A DNA stretch of 64,000 nucleotides from JBBINE01 sp037444025 (GCA_037444025.1 JBBINE010000005.1:15555-79554), one strand, 5' to 3'. Counted from the first letter of the stretch, positions 7,921-18,146 are shown. Translations and numbers: made by a program. Notes: generated by a model from the sequence alone, not told the origin.

Positions 7921-10035
7921 ATGGTTAAAAAAAATAAAGGTTCTAAAAAGAAAAACAATAATTATCTTAAATTATTTGTTCTTGTTTTCCAAAGGTTTAT
8001 TTTAGAGCATTTTAAAGAGTTGATCGGTTGGTTTTTTATTGCTTTGACTGCTTTTATAGGGGTTAGTTTTTTAAGTGATGGGGGAATTATTACTTCTAAA
8101 ATAAAAAATTTCTTTTACTATTTTTTCGGTTGGGGTTCTTTCTTTATGTTTGTTCTTTTATTTTATTATGGGATCTTTTTACTAAAAAAATCGGATAGTC
8201 TTAGACTTTTAAAAGTTTCTTTCGCTTTGATTTTTGTTCTTTTGGTTATTGTTTTTTATCTTCATTTTGTTTTTAGAGAAGGAGGAGTTTTAGGAGATTT
8301 TATTTTAGGTTTTTCTCGTTTTGTAGGTAACTTAGGCCTTTTCTCTTTTTCTTTTTTCCTCTTAGGTTTTTCTTTTTGGCTTATTTATGAAGATAAATTT
8401 TTTGATTTTTTAGGATTGATTTTTAAAAAATCAGAGAAAATTGTAGAGGATAAAATTCTTGGTCCCAAGGTTGTTAAACCTGAAGCAATTAAAACAGTTA
8501 AAAAAGAAACAAAGAGTTTAAATATCGATATTGCTCAACCTATAAAAAACAATAATTTAAAAAAAAGAAAAATTGTTCCTCGGGGACCATGGAAATTACC
8601 TCCATTAGACTTGTTGATTCAAGCTAAGGAAGAAGTTGTTGCTCCTGATATTAAGGTTACATCAGAAATAATTAAAAAGACATTAGAAAATTTTGGTATT
8701 GCTTCAGAAATTGTTGAAGTGGAAATAGGTCCAGCAGTAACTAGGTTTGCTCTTAAACCCGGAGAAGGAGTTAAGCTATCAAAAATTTTAAGTTTACAAA
8801 ATGATATTGCTTTATCTCTCGGAACTTCTAGTCTTTATATTGAAACCCCTATTCCTGGTAAGGCTGTTATTGGTATCGAGGTTCCTAATCAAAAATCGGC
8901 TGTAGTACGTTTAGGTAATTTATTAAGAGAAAAAGAATTTATCGAATCCCAATCTCTATTTCTTTTTCCTTTAGGTAGAAAAATTACAGGCGAAGTAGCT
9001 TTTGCTGACTTAGCTAAAATGCCCCATCTTTTAATAGCTGGTACTACGGGATCGGGAAAATCAATTTTTATCCATAATCTCCTAATTTCTTTATTAATGA
9101 AAAATACACCAGAAACATTGAATTTAACTTTGGTAGATCCTAAAAGGGTTGAACTTATAAATTATAGTAAATTACCACATCTAATCATCGACCCAATCGT
9201 AGAAGTTAAAAAATCGCTTTCTTTATTTAATTGGTTGATCCAAGAAATGGAAGAGAGATATAAACTTCTTGAAGAATCTCAGTCTAGAGATATTGATTCC
9301 TATAATAAAAAACAATTACAGAAAAAGGGTAAATTAATTCCTCGTATTATTTTAGTAATTGATGAATTAGCTGACCTTATGATTTCTTATGGTTCTAGTT
9401 TAGAGGCAATGATAATCAGGCTTTCTCAAATGGCTAGAGCTACCGGAATTCATTTGGTTTTAGCTACCCAAAGACCATCAGTTGACATTATCACTGGTTT
9501 AATAAAAGCTAATATTCCTAATAGAATTTGCTTTAAGGTAGCCTCTAATGTAGATTCAAGAACTGTTTTAGATATGGGGGGAGCCGAAAAATTAATCGGT
9601 TCAGGAGATGGTTTGTTTATTTCTACTTTTTCTCACCGACCTTTAAGAATAAAATCTTCTTTAGTTACAGAAAAAGAAATTCAAAATGTTGTTGCATTTT
9701 GGAAAAAGCAAACAGAAGCAATACCCGATTTTGAAAAAGGACAAATAGATTTAGAAGAAATAGAAAGAAAGATAATAGCTAGCGAAGATTCAGAAGATGA
9801 AGATTTGTTAAATCAAGCTATAGAGATAGTTATTCAGTCAGGGAAAGCTTCGACTTCGTTACTTCAAAGAAGGTTAAAAATTGGTTATGCTCGCGCAGCT
9901 AGGATTTTAGATTTAATGGAAGAAAAAGGTATTATTGGGCCACAGGAAGGGTCTAAACCTAGAAAAATTTTAATAGATAAGGATTATTTTAAATACTCAA
10001 ATAATAACGGTGAAGCTAAGCAAATAGAAGAATAG
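7921..10035 (+). CDS. ftsK: DNA translocase FtsK/SpoIIIE
   Basis: FtsK pumps chromosomal DNA through the closing division septum. The 704-residue protein has about four N-terminal membrane helices (about 35-165), a short linker, and then the motor with Walker A GTTGSGKS (about 374-381) and Walker B RIILVIDELADLM (about 478-490). The conserved RATGIHLVLATQRP follows (about 514-527). The C-terminal winged-helix gamma domain (about 625-690, with RRLKIGYARAARILDLMEEK) normally recognises KOPS-type sequences. The linker is much shorter than in E. coli FtsK, as in SpoIIIE-type proteins. The 3' end overlaps convergent secF by 52 bases. Confidence 0.96.
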   Translation: MVKKNKGSKKKNNNYLKLFVLVFQRFILEHFKELIGWFFIALTAFIGVSFLSDGGIITSKIKNFFYYFFGWGSFFMFVLLFYYGIFLLKKSDSLRLLKVSFALIFVLLVIVFYLHFVFREGGVLGDFILGFSRFVGNLGLFSFSFFLLGFSFWLIYEDKFFDFLGLIFKKSEKIVEDKILGPKVVKPEAIKTVKKETKSLNIDIAQPIKNNNLKKRKIVPRGPWKLPPLDLLIQAKEEVVAPDIKVTSEIIKKTLENFGIASEIVEVEIGPAVTRFALKPGEGVKLSKILSLQNDIALSLGTSSLYIETPIPGKAVIGIEVPNQKSAVVRLGNLLREKEFIESQSLFLFPLGRKITGEVAFADLAKMPHLLIAGTTGSGKSIFIHNLLISLLMKNTPETLNLTLVDPKRVELINYSKLPHLIIDPIVEVKKSLSLFNWLIQEMEERYKLLEESQSRDIDSYNKKQLQKKGKLIPRIILVIDELADLMISYGSSLEAMIIRLSQMARATGIHLVLATQRPSVDIITGLIKANIPNRICFKVASNVDSRTVLDMGGAEKLIGSGDGLFISTFSHRPLRIKSSLVTEKEIQNVVAFWKKQTEAIPDFEKGQIDLEEIERKIIASEDSEDEDLLNQAIEIVIQSGKASTSLLQRRLKIGYARAARILDLMEEKGIIGPQEGSKPRKILIDKDYFKYSNNNGEAKQIEE

Positions 10036-10835
10036 GTTCCTATAATAATTCCTATTTGAATAGCTATTAAAAATCCTTGTAGTTCAGGTATCAAGAAAGT
10101 TAAAGGAAGTATAGCTAGAATTGCTGTGGAAGAAACAAAAATTGATCTTCTTAGGGTTTGAGTAATACTTTGATTGAAAATTTCTTTTATCTTAGAAATA
10201 TCTTTTTTATTGCTTTTCATGTTTAATAAATTTTCTCGCAGTCTATCAAAAACAACAATGGTATCATGTACGGAAAAACCTGTTATAATTAACATAGCAG
10301 TAATAAACTTTAAATCAAGATCGAAATTAAAATATTTCGACAAAAAAACATAAAAACCCACTGAACCCATGATGTCATGAAAAAGAGTGACTATAACAAT
10401 AAAGGAAATGATTACCAAAGAGAAATAAGTTTTGAGTTTTCTAAAAGCAAACGCAATATAACTACCGATGGCTAAAAGAACGAAGATAATCATTAACAAA
10501 GCTTTTCGTCTTAATTCATAACTTAAATTACTGCTTAAAGAGTCCTGGCGAATTCTTTCACTTTGAGGATCTCTTTTTTTTATTTCTGACCATAAATTCT
10601 TAAGATTTTCACCTTTAATAATATAAGAATCTTTTGTCTGGAAAACGTTCCCCCTGATTCCTAGATCTTTTAATAAATTTTTTACTTCAAGATTAGTTTT
10701 TACTTCTAATATTTCTCCTCCAATTAAATCTATTCCTAACTTAGGATGAAAAATATAAAGACTCAATGCTCCAAATAACACCAATAGCAAACTAATAAAA
10801 TAAAAAAAATATCTAATTTTTATAAAATCAATCAT
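9984..10835 (-). CDS. secF: Protein translocase subunit SecF
   Basis: SecF works with SecD to pull exported proteins out of the Sec channel using the proton gradient. The 283-residue protein has one N-terminal membrane helix, a short periplasmic domain and five C-terminal helices. It carries the family signatures GIDLIGGEIL (about 34-43) and GFSVHDTIVVFDRLREN (about 183-199). Its start overlaps the end of secD by 8 bases, so translation is probably coupled. The 3' end overlaps ftsK, which is convergent. Confidence 0.94.
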   Translation of the reverse strand: MIDFIKIRYFFYFISLLLVLFGALSLYIFHPKLGIDLIGGEILEVKTNLEVKNLLKDLGIRGNVFQTKDSYIIKGENLKNLWSEIKKRDPQSERIRQDSLSSNLSYELRRKALLMIIFVLLAIGSYIAFAFRKLKTYFSLVIISFIVIVTLFHDIMGSVGFYVFLSKYFNFDLDLKFITAMLIITGFSVHDTIVVFDRLRENLLNMKSNKKDISKIKEIFNQSITQTLRRSIFVSSTAILAILPLTFLIPELQGFLIAIQIGIIIGTYSSICLASPLLFEYLK

Positions 10836-12087
10836 TGTTTTTTTTGTTTTTTAAGGAATAAAATTCTTCTAAAAGATAATGGGTAAAAAAAGTTGCAGTT
10901 AAAAAACTTATTAAAACGCCTAAAAATAATGTTAGAGCAAATCCTTTAACAAAGGAAGTAGCCAAAAAATAAATGACTAAAGATGAAATAATGGTTGTTA
11001 CATTAGAATCTCTAATTGAAGAAAAGGCTCTGATAAAACCTTCTTTGATAGCCTCTTTCTGTTTAAGACCTCTTTTGATTTCTTCTTTTACTCTTTCAAA
11101 AATTAGAATATTAGCATCTACAGCCATTCCTACTGACAAAACGAATCCAACCAAAGAAGCTAAAGAAATTGTTATACCTAATAACTTGTAAAGAGCTAAA
11201 TTAAATACAATAAATACCAAAAGAGCTAAATCAGCTACTAAACCGTGAAATCTATAAAAAGCTAACATAAAGAATATCACCAGTAATATCCCAATTATCG
11301 ATCCTTTTATAGCCAAATCCAAAAACTTTTGTCCCATTGAGGGAGCAACTATTGAAACAGCTACTAATTTCAAAGGTACAGGTAAAGCTCCCTGATTTAA
11401 TCTTTGAGCTAAAATTCTCGCTTCTTCTAAATTAAAATTTCCAGAAATTTGTGCTTGACCAGTTTCAATTTTACTTCTGACTATAGGAGCACTAATAATC
11501 TGATTATCTAGATAAATAGCAATTGGTTGTCCTAAATACTTTTCCGTTAACTCTTTAAATTTTTTTGTTCCTTCTTTATCAAAATAGACAATAACATTTG
11601 GTTCCATAGTTCTAGGATCTATTTGAATTTCAGCTTTTTCAATATTTTTACCAGTAATGTCTGATTTAACAAAAAGTTTATTGATATCTTCCTTGCTTAA
11701 GGAAGAAGTATTGATTTTTAAGTTTTCTGTTTTGGTTATATCAATTGGATAAGCAAATTCTAACAGAGGTGTTTCTCCTATAATTTTTATTGCTTCTTCT
11801 GGGTTTTTAATATGAGGTATTTCTACTAAAAATTTACCATCACCTGAAAAGCTAATAAAAAATTCTGCTAAACCAAGAAAGTTAATTCTTCTTTCAATTA
11901 AATCTTTTGTTTGTTCTAATGCTTCTTTCTGTTTTTCGCGTGATAAATTTTTAATCTCAGCTTGATAAGTTAAAATAGTCCCTCCTGAAACATCCATTCC
12001 CAAAGAAAAAGGTTTATGAGATAAAAAAATAAAAATTAATGATATCAAAAAAAAGAAAAAAAACGAAAAAATGAAATACCTATGCAT
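10828..12087 (-). CDS. secD: Protein translocase subunit SecD
   Basis: SecD is the larger partner of SecF in the SecDF export motor. The 419 residues include an N-terminal helix (about 4-24), GMDVSGGTILTY (about 30-41), the periplasmic P1 region, IISAPIVRSKIETGQAQISG (about 198-217), and the C-terminal membrane block with GMAVDANILIFERVKEE (about 322-338). The gene belongs to a leftward run from tsaE to secF. It is shorter than E. coli SecD (about 615), which is usual for Gram-positive and CPR forms. Confidence 0.95.
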   Translation of the reverse strand: MHRYFIFSFFFFFLISLIFIFLSHKPFSLGMDVSGGTILTYQAEIKNLSREKQKEALEQTKDLIERRINFLGLAEFFISFSGDGKFLVEIPHIKNPEEAIKIIGETPLLEFAYPIDITKTENLKINTSSLSKEDINKLFVKSDITGKNIEKAEIQIDPRTMEPNVIVYFDKEGTKKFKELTEKYLGQPIAIYLDNQIISAPIVRSKIETGQAQISGNFNLEEARILAQRLNQGALPVPLKLVAVSIVAPSMGQKFLDLAIKGSIIGILLVIFFMLAFYRFHGLVADLALLVFIVFNLALYKLLGITISLASLVGFVLSVGMAVDANILIFERVKEEIKRGLKQKEAIKEGFIRAFSSIRDSNVTTIISSLVIYFLATSFVKGFALTLFLGVLISFLTATFFTHYLLEEFYSLKNKKNND

Positions 12088-12114
12088 TTTAATTAAGTTT
12101 TTAAGGAATTGTTT

Positions 12115-12375
12115 TTAATTTTTAGCCTTTTGGAATAGTTTAGAAAAATCAATTTCTAAACTATTTTTAAGTTTATCATAAATTTTATTAAAATCGATAG
12201 GAAGAATATCTTTTAAAAAATTAACTAAACGGTTGAATCCTAATTTTAAATAATTAACTAAATTTTCCCAGCTAAGAAATTTTTTCAAGCTATCTAACAC
12301 TTTTTCAGGCAAAAAAGCAAAAATTAATAAGATAACAACGATATAAAAAGCTATTTTGATTAAACCCTCGATCAT
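12115..12375 (-). CDS. Small membrane protein, hypothetical
   Basis: This 86-residue protein has one N-terminal membrane segment (about 5-23, IAFYIVVILLIFAFL), followed by an amphipathic helical tail with repeated Leu/Phe spacing (LKKFLSW, LKLGFNRLVNFLKDI, YDKLKNSLEIDFSKLF). It sits between gltX (3-base gap) and secD (27-base gap) in the same direction, so it is almost certainly co-transcribed with secDF. The position hints at a membrane or export role, but I do not recognise a family. Confidence 0.7.
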   Translation of the reverse strand: MIEGLIKIAFYIVVILLIFAFLPEKVLDSLKKFLSWENLVNYLKLGFNRLVNFLKDILPIDFNKIYDKLKNSLEIDFSKLFQKAKN

Positions 12376-12378
12376 TTT

Positions 12379-13818
12379 TTAAATTTTGTTAATTGCTTTT
12401 TCAATCAACTCAATTGTTTTTACTTTGCCTAAAATTTCTGCTAGTTCTTGGGGTGGAGGAGAATTTTCTTTTCCAGATAAAGCAACTCTTAGTGGCCAAT
12501 AATATTCACCTTTATCATCAAAATAAAGATGGTCAATAACTTCTTTTATTTTAAGAGAAAAAAAATTGTTTTCAGGAATTTTTTCTAGTTCTTTTTTTAT
12601 TCTTTCTAAGTTAAGTTTTATCTTGTCTAAATCAATATTTTTCCACATAAGAAGATCTTTATCATAGTCAAATTTTTTAAAGAAAAAATCGACTGTGGTT
12701 AAGAGATCGTTTAAAGTAGTAGCTCTTTCTTTTCCCAAGTCAATTATTTTTAAGATTTTTTCTTGAGAGTAAAGAACTTCATTGTTTGCTCTAAAATAAT
12801 CTTTTTCCCACTGTCCCCAAGGAGAAAAATCTAACATTTGAATTAAATCTTGACTATTTTTTCTTCTCAGGTAATAACGGTTGAAAAAATATAATTTACT
12901 ATTGTTAAAAATAGCTGGCGACTTATTAATTCGTTCTAAGCTGAAACTAGCTATCATTTCCTCAAGAGAGATAATTTCTTTATCTGTTTTGGGATGCCAT
13001 CCTAGCAGAGCAACAAAATTTAAAATAGCTTCAGGCAAAAATCCTTCTTTTCGATAATCATCTATACTTTTAGCTCCTTGCCTTTTAGATAGTTTTGATC
13101 TTTCTGGTCCTAAAACTAGAGGCAAATGAACAAAAATAGGTTCTGTCCATTCTAAATACTTATAGATTAAAATTTGTTTAGGGGTGGTGGAAACAAACTC
13201 TTCTCCTCTTAAAACATGGGTAATTCCTTGATAGTGATCGTCTACTGTGTTAGCTAATACGTAAAGAGGCTCTTTTTCGTTTTTAGCAATTATAAAATCT
13301 CCCACTTTTTTAAAATCGTATTTAATTTCTCCTCTCAAATAATCTTTAAAAGTTATAATTTTATCAGGAACTTTTAATCTAACAACATAAGGTGTCCGTT
13401 TATTTAATTTTTCTTCAATTTCTTTAGGTTCTAAATTTTTACATGTACCTGGATAGACAGGAAGTTGTCCTCTAGTTAATGATTCTTGACGACGGAGATC
13501 TATTTCTTCTTTAGAACAAAAACAGAGATAAGCTAAATTTTTGTTTATTAGTTCTTTTATTACTTTTTGATAAAGGTCTATTCTTTCGCTTTGCCTTACA
13601 GGACCTTCATCCCATGAAATTCCTAACCAATTTAAAGATTCAATAATATCATCTTCAAATTCTTTCTTTGATCTTTCTTTATCAGTATCTTCGATTCTTA
13701 AAATAAAGACTCCTCGTTGTGATTTAGCCAAAAGATAATTAAAAAGAGCAGTTCTGGCACCTCCTAAATGAAGTTTGCCAGTTGGAGAGGGAGCAAATCT
13801 AACTCTCACAGAGCTCAT
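12379..13818 (-). CDS. gltX: Glutamyl-tRNA synthetase
   Basis: GltX charges tRNA-Glu with glutamate, and in bacteria lacking GlnRS it also charges tRNA-Gln. The 479 residues begin with the class I HIGH region PSPTGKLHLGGARTALFNYL (about 10-29). The KMSKS-type loop is KLSKRQG (about 242-248), and HVLRGEEFVSTTPKQIL (about 200-216) is typical of the family. A C-terminal anticodon-binding domain of normal size follows. The gene lies between the histidine kinase and a small membrane protein in the tsaE-to-secF run. Confidence 0.96.
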   Translation of the reverse strand: MSSVRVRFAPSPTGKLHLGGARTALFNYLLAKSQRGVFILRIEDTDKERSKKEFEDDIIESLNWLGISWDEGPVRQSERIDLYQKVIKELINKNLAYLCFCSKEEIDLRRQESLTRGQLPVYPGTCKNLEPKEIEEKLNKRTPYVVRLKVPDKIITFKDYLRGEIKYDFKKVGDFIIAKNEKEPLYVLANTVDDHYQGITHVLRGEEFVSTTPKQILIYKYLEWTEPIFVHLPLVLGPERSKLSKRQGAKSIDDYRKEGFLPEAILNFVALLGWHPKTDKEIISLEEMIASFSLERINKSPAIFNNSKLYFFNRYYLRRKNSQDLIQMLDFSPWGQWEKDYFRANNEVLYSQEKILKIIDLGKERATTLNDLLTTVDFFFKKFDYDKDLLMWKNIDLDKIKLNLERIKKELEKIPENNFFSLKIKEVIDHLYFDDKGEYYWPLRVALSGKENSPPPQELAEILGKVKTIELIEKAINKI

Positions 13819-13835
13819 TTTATTAAATTATAACA

Positions 13836-15131
13836 TCAAATTTTGTTTTCAGATACGTTTAATGAAGGTATTAAAGTAGGGTCAGTAGGTAAGATAACTT
13901 TTACTTCTGTGCCTTTATCTTCTTCTGAAGATATTTCTATTTTTCCTCCGTGATTTTCGATAATTTTCTTAGCGTTAACTAAGCCTATACCAAAACCAGC
14001 AGCTTCTATATTTTTTGCTTTTGTACCACGATAATATTTTTTAAATAAGTTAGATATTTCTTCTTTACTCATTCCTATACCTGTATCTTTTATTTTGATA
14101 ATCATATAAGGTCTATTTGGCATTTTATCAATGTCTATAATGACATTTCCGTTTTCTTTGTTATAAATAATGCTATTTTCTATTAAAGAAAACAAAGCTA
14201 CGGTAATAAGATTAGGATCAGCAGGTATATTGGTTTTGGGTGGTACTTTAACTTCTACTTTTATTTTTTTTGATTCAATCTTAATTTTAAGTAAATTAAG
14301 AATAAAAAGTATTCTTTCTTCAATATCAACTTCTTTTATTTTTAAGTGAATAACAGCATCTTCTTTTTGTATAGGAGAAATAAGAGAAAGGGTGAGAATA
14401 TTTAAGTTATCTATTATCTTTAAAGCATCTTCTAATAAAGTTTTGTTTTCTTCATTTAGTGCTTTTTTATCAATAGCTTCTAATTGCCATCTAAGTTCGT
14501 TTAGTGGAGTTAAAAGATTATGGCTTGCTAATTGAATAAATTCTAATTTTTTTTCGTTTTCCAAGATATCTTCTGTTTTATCAATAGCTATTCTTAGATT
14601 ATATTTTTTATCCAATTCGATAGGAAGATAGGTAATTAAAAGATATTTGGTACTAGGAGAAGAAAATTTAACGCTAATTGTTTCTGGTTGTTGACTAATT
14701 ATTTTTAGTTCTTCTCCCTCAAGAAAAGGAAAAAAAATATTAGCTAATATTTCATACTCTTTATTCTTTATTTGCCATTCTTTAACTGTTAAACCTACCA
14801 ATGATTCTTTTTTTATTTTGACCAAAGAAGCAAACGATTGATTTACAAAAACTATCTTTTTTTCGTCATCGTAGATAACAATCGCTTCTTTAAGTACGTC
14901 TAAAAGATTTTGAACTAAATAAAAGAAAGATGTTTTTTCTTCTTTAGGTTTTATTTTTATTATTTTGTAAACAAAATAAATTCCTAAAGCAGTAAATATT
15001 AAAGAAATAAAAATTAAAACTTTAATTAAATTAAAATCCCTTAAAAGTAAAGCTAAAAACAAAACAATTACTACTATAAAGAAAAGAGCAAAGATTATTT
15101 TATCTATTTTTTTTTCTAAGGAAAAATTCAT
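13836..15131 (-). CDS. Membrane-bound PAS-domain sensor histidine kinase
   Basis: This is a two-component sensor. The 431 residues show two membrane helices (about 11-30 and 33-52), a PAS-like domain (about 62-130, with AIVIYDDEKKIVFVNQSF), a HisKA dimerisation helix with the phospho-acceptor in QLASHNLLTPLNELRW (His about 203), and a HATPase_c domain with N box (SLIENSIIYNKENG) and G boxes (KDTGIGMS and GFGIGL). No response regulator gene is adjacent, so it is an orphan in this window. It overlaps the polA stop by 4 bases (ATGA), indicating coupling to polA. Confidence 0.9.
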   Translation of the reverse strand: MNFSLEKKIDKIIFALFFIVVIVLFLALLLRDFNLIKVLIFISLIFTALGIYFVYKIIKIKPKEEKTSFFYLVQNLLDVLKEAIVIYDDEKKIVFVNQSFASLVKIKKESLVGLTVKEWQIKNKEYEILANIFFPFLEGEELKIISQQPETISVKFSSPSTKYLLITYLPIELDKKYNLRIAIDKTEDILENEKKLEFIQLASHNLLTPLNELRWQLEAIDKKALNEENKTLLEDALKIIDNLNILTLSLISPIQKEDAVIHLKIKEVDIEERILFILNLLKIKIESKKIKVEVKVPPKTNIPADPNLITVALFSLIENSIIYNKENGNVIIDIDKMPNRPYMIIKIKDTGIGMSKEEISNLFKKYYRGTKAKNIEAAGFGIGLVNAKKIIENHGGKIEISSEEDKGTEVKVILPTDPTLIPSLNVSENKI

Positions 15132-17716
15132 TTTTCTAAGTCTCTAAGATTTTTGCCTTCTTTAATAGTGACTTCCAGTGGAACTTTCAAGGGATAAATT
15201 TTTTCCATTACTTCTTTTATTATAACTTTAAATTTTTCGCTAATTTCTTGGTTCACCTCAAAAATTAACTCATCGTGAATCGGTAAAAGCATAAAAGCTT
15301 TTCCGTAAAAATTAGTATATATTTGATCGTCAATCGCGATCATAGCTTTTTTAAACAAATCTGAAGCTAATGATTGAATAGGAAAATTTACCGCTAATCT
15401 TTCAGCTGTTGCTTTTTCTCGATAAGATTGATAGTTTATTTCGGGGAGAAATCTTTTGCGACCAAAAAGATTTTCGCTTAAGCCATAAATTTTTGCTTTG
15501 TTTATAGCTTCTTCTTGATACTTTCTAATCGAAGGATAAAAGTAAAAGAATTTATTTATTAAATTTTGAGCTTCAGAAACAGAAATTCCTAATTTTTCAG
15601 CTATACTTCTAGCTGAACTTCCATAAACAATGCTAAAATTGATAATTTTAGCTTTTTTTCTGTTTTCTGGAGAATCAGATCCAAAAATCAATTTAGCTGT
15701 TTGAGAATGAATATCTATTTTTTGCCAAAAAGAACTTATTAAATTCTCATCATTACTAAGATGAGCCAAGATTCTTAGTTCTATTTGGGAATAATCAGCA
15801 CTAATAAAAATAAATTTATTTTCAGGAATAAAAACACTTCTTAGATGATCGGCTAAATGTGAGAGTAAGGGAATATTTTGAAGGTTAGGTTTCTCCGAAG
15901 AAATTCTTCCTGTTACTGTTCCTGTTTGTTCAAAAATAGTATGAATTTTTTGGGTTTCTGGTAAATAATTTTTCAGAAAATTTTCTGCATAAGTATTTAA
16001 AAATTTGTTAATTTTTCTAAAATTTAAAATTAAGGGAATAAGCGGATGAGTTTCTTTAATTTTAATTAAATCTTCTTCTCGAGTAGAAATTTCTCCCTTA
16101 GAAGTTTTGCTCAGATGTTTTGTGTTTATTTTTAATCGTTGAAACAAAACTTCACGTAGTTGTTTTGTTGATAAGGGATTAAAAGAAAAACCAACTGTAT
16201 TATTTATTTCTTTAAGTATTTTACCTTTTTGAACTTTGAGAATTTCTTTAAAGCTATTTAATTCCTGGATGTTGACTTTTATGCCTCTTAGTTCCATGCG
16301 AGCAAGAACAGGTATTAAGGGTAAATCAATTTCTAAATAAAGAGATAAAAGATCTTCTTTTTGTAGTTTTTCTAATAAACGAAAACATGTTTCTAAAACA
16401 AGATAATTTAAATAAAATTTATTTATCTGTGGATTCTCCCAAAGGATAATTGATTCTAAGGAAGGATTACCTTTTTGTGGATTTAATAGCCAAAAGATGA
16501 TTTTAACGTCATAGATACTTTGTGGAATTGAAGAAGTTATTGCTGATTGTTGTTTATTTTTTAAAATGTTCTTTTCTTTATCAAAATAAAAACTTTTTTT
16601 GGCTAATTCTTTAAATGCGCTTTTTAGATTATAAGTAAAAATAGGTTCAGGAATTTTTAGTATTTCTTCTAAATAAATTAGATCAATTGTTTTATTTTTT
16701 TTCTCTTGATCAATTATTTTTATCTTAGTGTTATCAAGCAAGAAAAAGAAAGGAGGCTTAATTTCTTTGAGAGAATTAATTTCTATTTCTTGAGTAGTAA
16801 AGAGATCGTTTTGTTTAGATAGAAAATTGATATTTTTATTTCCGAAAGATGATAATTTTTCATCTTCATTTTTGAGGCGATTAATTAAACTTTTAAAGTT
16901 AAATTCTTGGAAAACCTTTAATAAATGTTCCTTTTGATATCCTCTATAGGGGCTAAGGATTTGTTCCTCAATTTCAATATCTGTTTTAAGCGTTATTAAA
17001 TTTTTATTAAAAACCAATTTTTCTTCGTTTTCTAGTATAGCCTGAGATATTTTTGCTTCAACTTTTCCTGCTTTACAGGCTTTGATTAGTGTTTCTATGT
17101 CATGAAAAGTATTTAACAGAGAACTAGCTGTTTTAGGTCCAATACCTTTAATGCCGATAATATTATCACTTTGGTCTCCAATTAATGATTTGTAGTCAGG
17201 TATTTGCTTAGGTAAGATATTAAATTTTTCTTTAACTAGCTGACTATCATAAAGAATAGTCTCACTGATACCTTTTTTCATTGTTAAAACTTTTGTTTTT
17301 TGATCAACCAGCTGTAGGGTATCTAAATCACCAGTAAGAATAATTTTTTCTTCTTTTTCCATTTTTTTAACCAAGGTAGCTATAATATCATCAGCCTCAA
17401 ATCCTGGTTTTTCAATGGTGGGGATATTAAAAGCGAAAAATATTTTTTTAGAAAGAGAAATTTGAATTTTTAGATCTTCGGATGTGGGTGGACGTGTAGC
17501 TTTGTATTCCTTAAAAATTTGATGTCTTAAGGTAGGGAGAGGTAAATCGTAGGCAGCAAAAATATAATCTGGTTTTTCTGAAGGGATTAACTTTAATAAA
17601 ATATTTGATAAACCATAAAGAACTTGAACTGGTCTTTTTTGCTTATCTTCAAGATGGGGTAAAGCATGATAGAGTCTATGAATTAAAGCGTTAGCGTCAA
17701 TAAGAAGAACTTTCAT
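15128..17716 (-). CDS. polA: DNA polymerase I
   Basis: PolA fills gaps and removes RNA primers. The 862-residue protein has an N-terminal 5'-3' nuclease (about 1-285; GFEADDIIATLVKK and LTGDLDTLQLV), a middle region, and a family A polymerase with motif A SADYSQIELRILAH, motif B KAKIINFSIVYGSS and motif C PIHDELIFEV. The middle 3'-5' exonuclease domain lacks the DxE metal-binding start (PPFFFLLDNTKIKI instead), so proofreading is probably lost, as in Taq polymerase. It follows tsaE by 12 bases and overlaps the kinase gene. Confidence 0.96.
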   Translation of the reverse strand: MKVLLIDANALIHRLYHALPHLEDKQKRPVQVLYGLSNILLKLIPSEKPDYIFAAYDLPLPTLRHQIFKEYKATRPPTSEDLKIQISLSKKIFFAFNIPTIEKPGFEADDIIATLVKKMEKEEKIILTGDLDTLQLVDQKTKVLTMKKGISETILYDSQLVKEKFNILPKQIPDYKSLIGDQSDNIIGIKGIGPKTASSLLNTFHDIETLIKACKAGKVEAKISQAILENEEKLVFNKNLITLKTDIEIEEQILSPYRGYQKEHLLKVFQEFNFKSLINRLKNEDEKLSSFGNKNINFLSKQNDLFTTQEIEINSLKEIKPPFFFLLDNTKIKIIDQEKKNKTIDLIYLEEILKIPEPIFTYNLKSAFKELAKKSFYFDKEKNILKNKQQSAITSSIPQSIYDVKIIFWLLNPQKGNPSLESIILWENPQINKFYLNYLVLETCFRLLEKLQKEDLLSLYLEIDLPLIPVLARMELRGIKVNIQELNSFKEILKVQKGKILKEINNTVGFSFNPLSTKQLREVLFQRLKINTKHLSKTSKGEISTREEDLIKIKETHPLIPLILNFRKINKFLNTYAENFLKNYLPETQKIHTIFEQTGTVTGRISSEKPNLQNIPLLSHLADHLRSVFIPENKFIFISADYSQIELRILAHLSNDENLISSFWQKIDIHSQTAKLIFGSDSPENRKKAKIINFSIVYGSSARSIAEKLGISVSEAQNLINKFFYFYPSIRKYQEEAINKAKIYGLSENLFGRKRFLPEINYQSYREKATAERLAVNFPIQSLASDLFKKAMIAIDDQIYTNFYGKAFMLLPIHDELIFEVNQEISEKFKVIIKEVMEKIYPLKVPLEVTIKEGKNLRDLEK

Positions 17717-17728
17717 AGATTATCAAAT

Positions 17729-18124
17729 TTAGTTAAGTTTTAACAAATATTTTCGACGATTTTTGTTTTTAGTAAAAATTATCTCGATAAATCTTTTATT
17801 TTTAGAAATTAAAAAATCTTTAATTTTTTCTCCCCATTCAATAAAAAAATAATTATTTTTTCTTTTTAATTCTTTCTCTAGCCCAACTTTTAAAATATCT
17901 TCAATGTTAATACGGTAAAGATCTATATGGTTTAAATAATATTTTTTTTGGTTGAAAATAAAATCATATTTTTGCCAAATAACAAAAGTAGGACTTGATA
18001 TTTCTTCTTTGATTTTTAGTTTTTTAGCAATCTTTTTAACCATAGTAGTTTTGCCTACACCAAGTCTACCTTCTAGAAGGAAAATTTTATATTCCTTCAT
18101 AAGTTTAAAAACTTTTTCTACCAT
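17729..18124 (-). CDS. tsaE: tRNA threonylcarbamoyladenosine biosynthesis ATPase TsaE
   Basis: TsaE is the small ATPase that drives the TsaBD complex making t6A37 in ANN-decoding tRNAs. The 131 residues contain the P-loop LEGRLGVGKTTMVKKIA (about 16-32), the switch-like SPTFV motif (about 44-48), HIDLYRI (about 66-72) and a conserved FIEWGEKI (about 93-100). Length fits the family (about 130-155). It is the first gene of the leftward run with polA, and a strong hairpin terminator separates it from the acidic peptide gene upstream. Confidence 0.92.
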   Translation of the reverse strand: MVEKVFKLMKEYKIFLLEGRLGVGKTTMVKKIAKKLKIKEEISSPTFVIWQKYDFIFNQKKYYLNHIDLYRINIEDILKVGLEKELKRKNNYFFIEWGEKIKDFLISKNKRFIEIIFTKNKNRRKYLLKLN

Positions 18125-18146
18125 ACTTAATTTAAATTATAAATTT

